Shown one piece after another: positions 63,901 to 64,000 of a stretch of DNA of 64,000 nucleotides. The stretch lies in the NCBI GenBank assembly GCA_018829445.1, contig JAHJTV010000026.1, positions 1-64,000 on the forward strand, written 5' to 3'. Each line of letters begins with the position of its first letter. Position 1 is the first letter of the stretch. The notes below the pieces were generated by a model that worked only from the letters and a program-made list of their open reading frames with translations, did no database searches and was not told the origin of the DNA. The position numbers were made by a program, and so were the translations under genes. This stretch comes from a bacterium. GTDB lineage: Bacteria; SAR324; XYD2-FULL-50-16.

Positions 63901-64000
63901 TAATTCGCAATTAACCACTGTTAACGCGACACTACTCTCTCATCAGGATAATGAAAGGCAGCACATTCTTAATACACTCCGAAAAACAAATGGGAAAATA
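60992..64000 (+). CDS. TPR-GAF-sigma54 (NtrC-type) transcriptional activator, C-terminus beyond the window
   Basis: The frame is open for 1003 codons to the window end. Residues about 1-130 resemble the end of a STAND/AfsR-type module ([22 protein letters not shown]) without its ATPase; about 130-520 are helical TPR-like repeats; a GAF sensor follows (about 540-690). The AAA+ sigma-54 activator domain starts near 724 (EIIGRSQAI), with Walker A GETGVGKE (about 755-762), GAFTGA (about 803-808) and FLDEIGD. The Fis-type HTH begins just before the edge. It should activate sigma-54 promoters on a GAF-bound signal. The start is uncertain: ATG 60992 has little ribosome binding signal and an in-frame TAG lies at 60917-60919. 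The MITE ends 121 bp upstream. Confidence 0.85.
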   Translation, partial: MKSKTLRDKSELVGIEILGPAAVFKGSFSIDWIQEITGAKASIILSVFNQGMDHNWLKPEKEGFYSFSNENIKKRFWQTVSIEEREKLHRRAAEIIAEELPLEDESDLELVDHLLQIKNDKTSCGKLLKAGNRARKSYQLEKAKEIYQKILLDLSSAKGESEDQLFTDTAIQYSKITTPADTFGVIDILKDAIKRAQKRNLSSNLCLLRMHLAKQEWLLSNFKVAFHQFNTGWELAKSIDNPNFKRSVNIFSVFFRYWQGRFKDVVADYEKFAPAVSELPKSEFSMLANLTIGACLGNSGQIYQGIGMMDVIRRHCEETGNSNLASHALAVLALFLVDLKRFEEAIPYYQEAMESAIKGHNNFIRVFVHLGLAHVYYLTGKKENAIEELGHFLALRKQQQILATPFPLLLELCYEVETGWGDFLPELSIEFEIQQALKSENVYMQGMAVFYQALFKNQKGAAPQVVIRKLQKALKLLEDSGHFIGIENCRLELARISLQNGDKEKGIELASLAVKQLLTIDRKLIPGDFSHLVQDQDAEKELLKEILALGQELAVIRDPRDLVNRIITTVNRIIGAERGAIFLVYEKGEKISLKAAKNITNDTVKSEEFSKSMELIWKTVRTKREQITRIKSETEFESKNQTFYSVICIPMLLRNQIVGVLYSDIRINKLSLESLNLEALKYFAAQAAIMLENAQAYQALQEQYQKEKEEKRYLEQQFKEEFHFEEIIGRSQAIKSVFTDIDSVAATDSAVLILGETGVGKELVARAIHRSSNRKKGPFIKVNSSALSEFLISSELFGHEKGAFTGAVEQKIGRFELANGGTLFLDEIGDVSQTVQLQLLRVLQTKEFERVGGRSTIRSDFRLMAATNKDLRQEIQKGKFRLDLYYRLNVFPINVPPLVNRKEDIPLLAFHFLKIYTKKLNKKIDTIPGQVIDKMVTYKWPGNVRELENFIERGTILSRNNRFNAPPIEDNSQLTTVNATLLSHQDNERQHILNTLRKTNGKI

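Noticed and set aside
1..64000. CRISPR arrays, rRNA and tRNA genes
   Set aside because: No regularly spaced short repeats with unique spacers, and no ribosomal or transfer RNA signatures were seen on either strand.

Overview
The window is about 64 kb of moderately AT-rich chromosome from a Gram-negative bacterium. Outer-membrane beta-barrels, an Omp85-type protein, periplasmic proteins with signal peptides and an NtrC-type sigma-54 activator all point that way. Anaerobic or fermentative metabolism is suggested by an aldehyde:ferredoxin oxidoreductase operon, a 4-hydroxybutyryl-CoA dehydratase operon with its [4Fe-4S] ligands intact, acyl-CoA dehydrogenase/crotonase genes and an octaheme cytochrome c. 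A Desulfobacterota-like or other deltaproteobacterium-like lineage fits best, but nothing in the window fixes the taxonomy (inference). No rRNA, tRNA or CRISPR array was seen.

Layout. (1) 1-1244: an integron cassette fragment on the minus strand: a partial inorganic pyrophosphatase-like cassette, a VCR-like attC site, and a HTH/GIY-YIG-like cassette whose two ends carry exactly complementary 8-bp core sites. No integrase lies beside it. (2) 1245-7574: housekeeping genes (M24 peptidase, GNAT, thiol peroxidase, PhzF) and a TetR/acyl-CoA dehydrogenase/crotonase operon. (3) 8086-12461: an operon of DUF362 protein, AOR-family oxidoreductase, ferredoxin and MoaD/ThiS-like protein, behind a recognisable promoter with palindromes. 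(4) 12744-18474: an envelope signalling cluster made of an exported caspase-like protease fused to a beta-barrel, a CHASE2 histidine kinase, a divergent LytTR response regulator and another barrel. (5) 18821-26446: mixed small metabolic and membrane genes. (6) 26877-35908: an ion/volume module on the plus strand: a PMCA-like Ca2+-ATPase, a 1714-residue SLC12-type cation-chloride cotransporter fused to a P-loop ATPase, and an MscS channel whose start codon overlaps the stop of the fusion. (7) 36437-42851: cytochrome b-like and octaheme cytochrome c pair, PLP decarboxylase, ClpX-like ATPase, short Omp85 barrel. (8) 43343-46948: a metal-chelate ABC importer with an unknown partner. (9) 47350-53026: penicillin-acylase-family hydrolase and a 7TMR-DISM/PAS histidine kinase. 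(10) 53116-60104: a seven-gene minus-strand operon (biotin carrier, carboxyltransferase, 4-hydroxybutyryl-CoA dehydratase, a 58-residue unknown protein, acyl-CoA synthetase, 3-hydroxyacyl-CoA dehydrogenase, SDR). (11) 60713-64000: a 159-bp MITE with a perfect 8-bp target duplication, followed by a TPR-GAF-sigma54 activator that runs off the window.

A dispersed palindromic repeat (core GTAGGGCGG...CCGCCCTAC) occurs between genes near 7.6-8.06 kb, 21.1-21.3 kb and 36.0-36.2 kb, with a degenerate reversed copy near 43.2 kb. The most unusual items are the SLC12-ATPase fusion coupled to MscS, the caspase-barrel fusion beside a CHASE2/LytTR system, and the integrase-less cassette pair.
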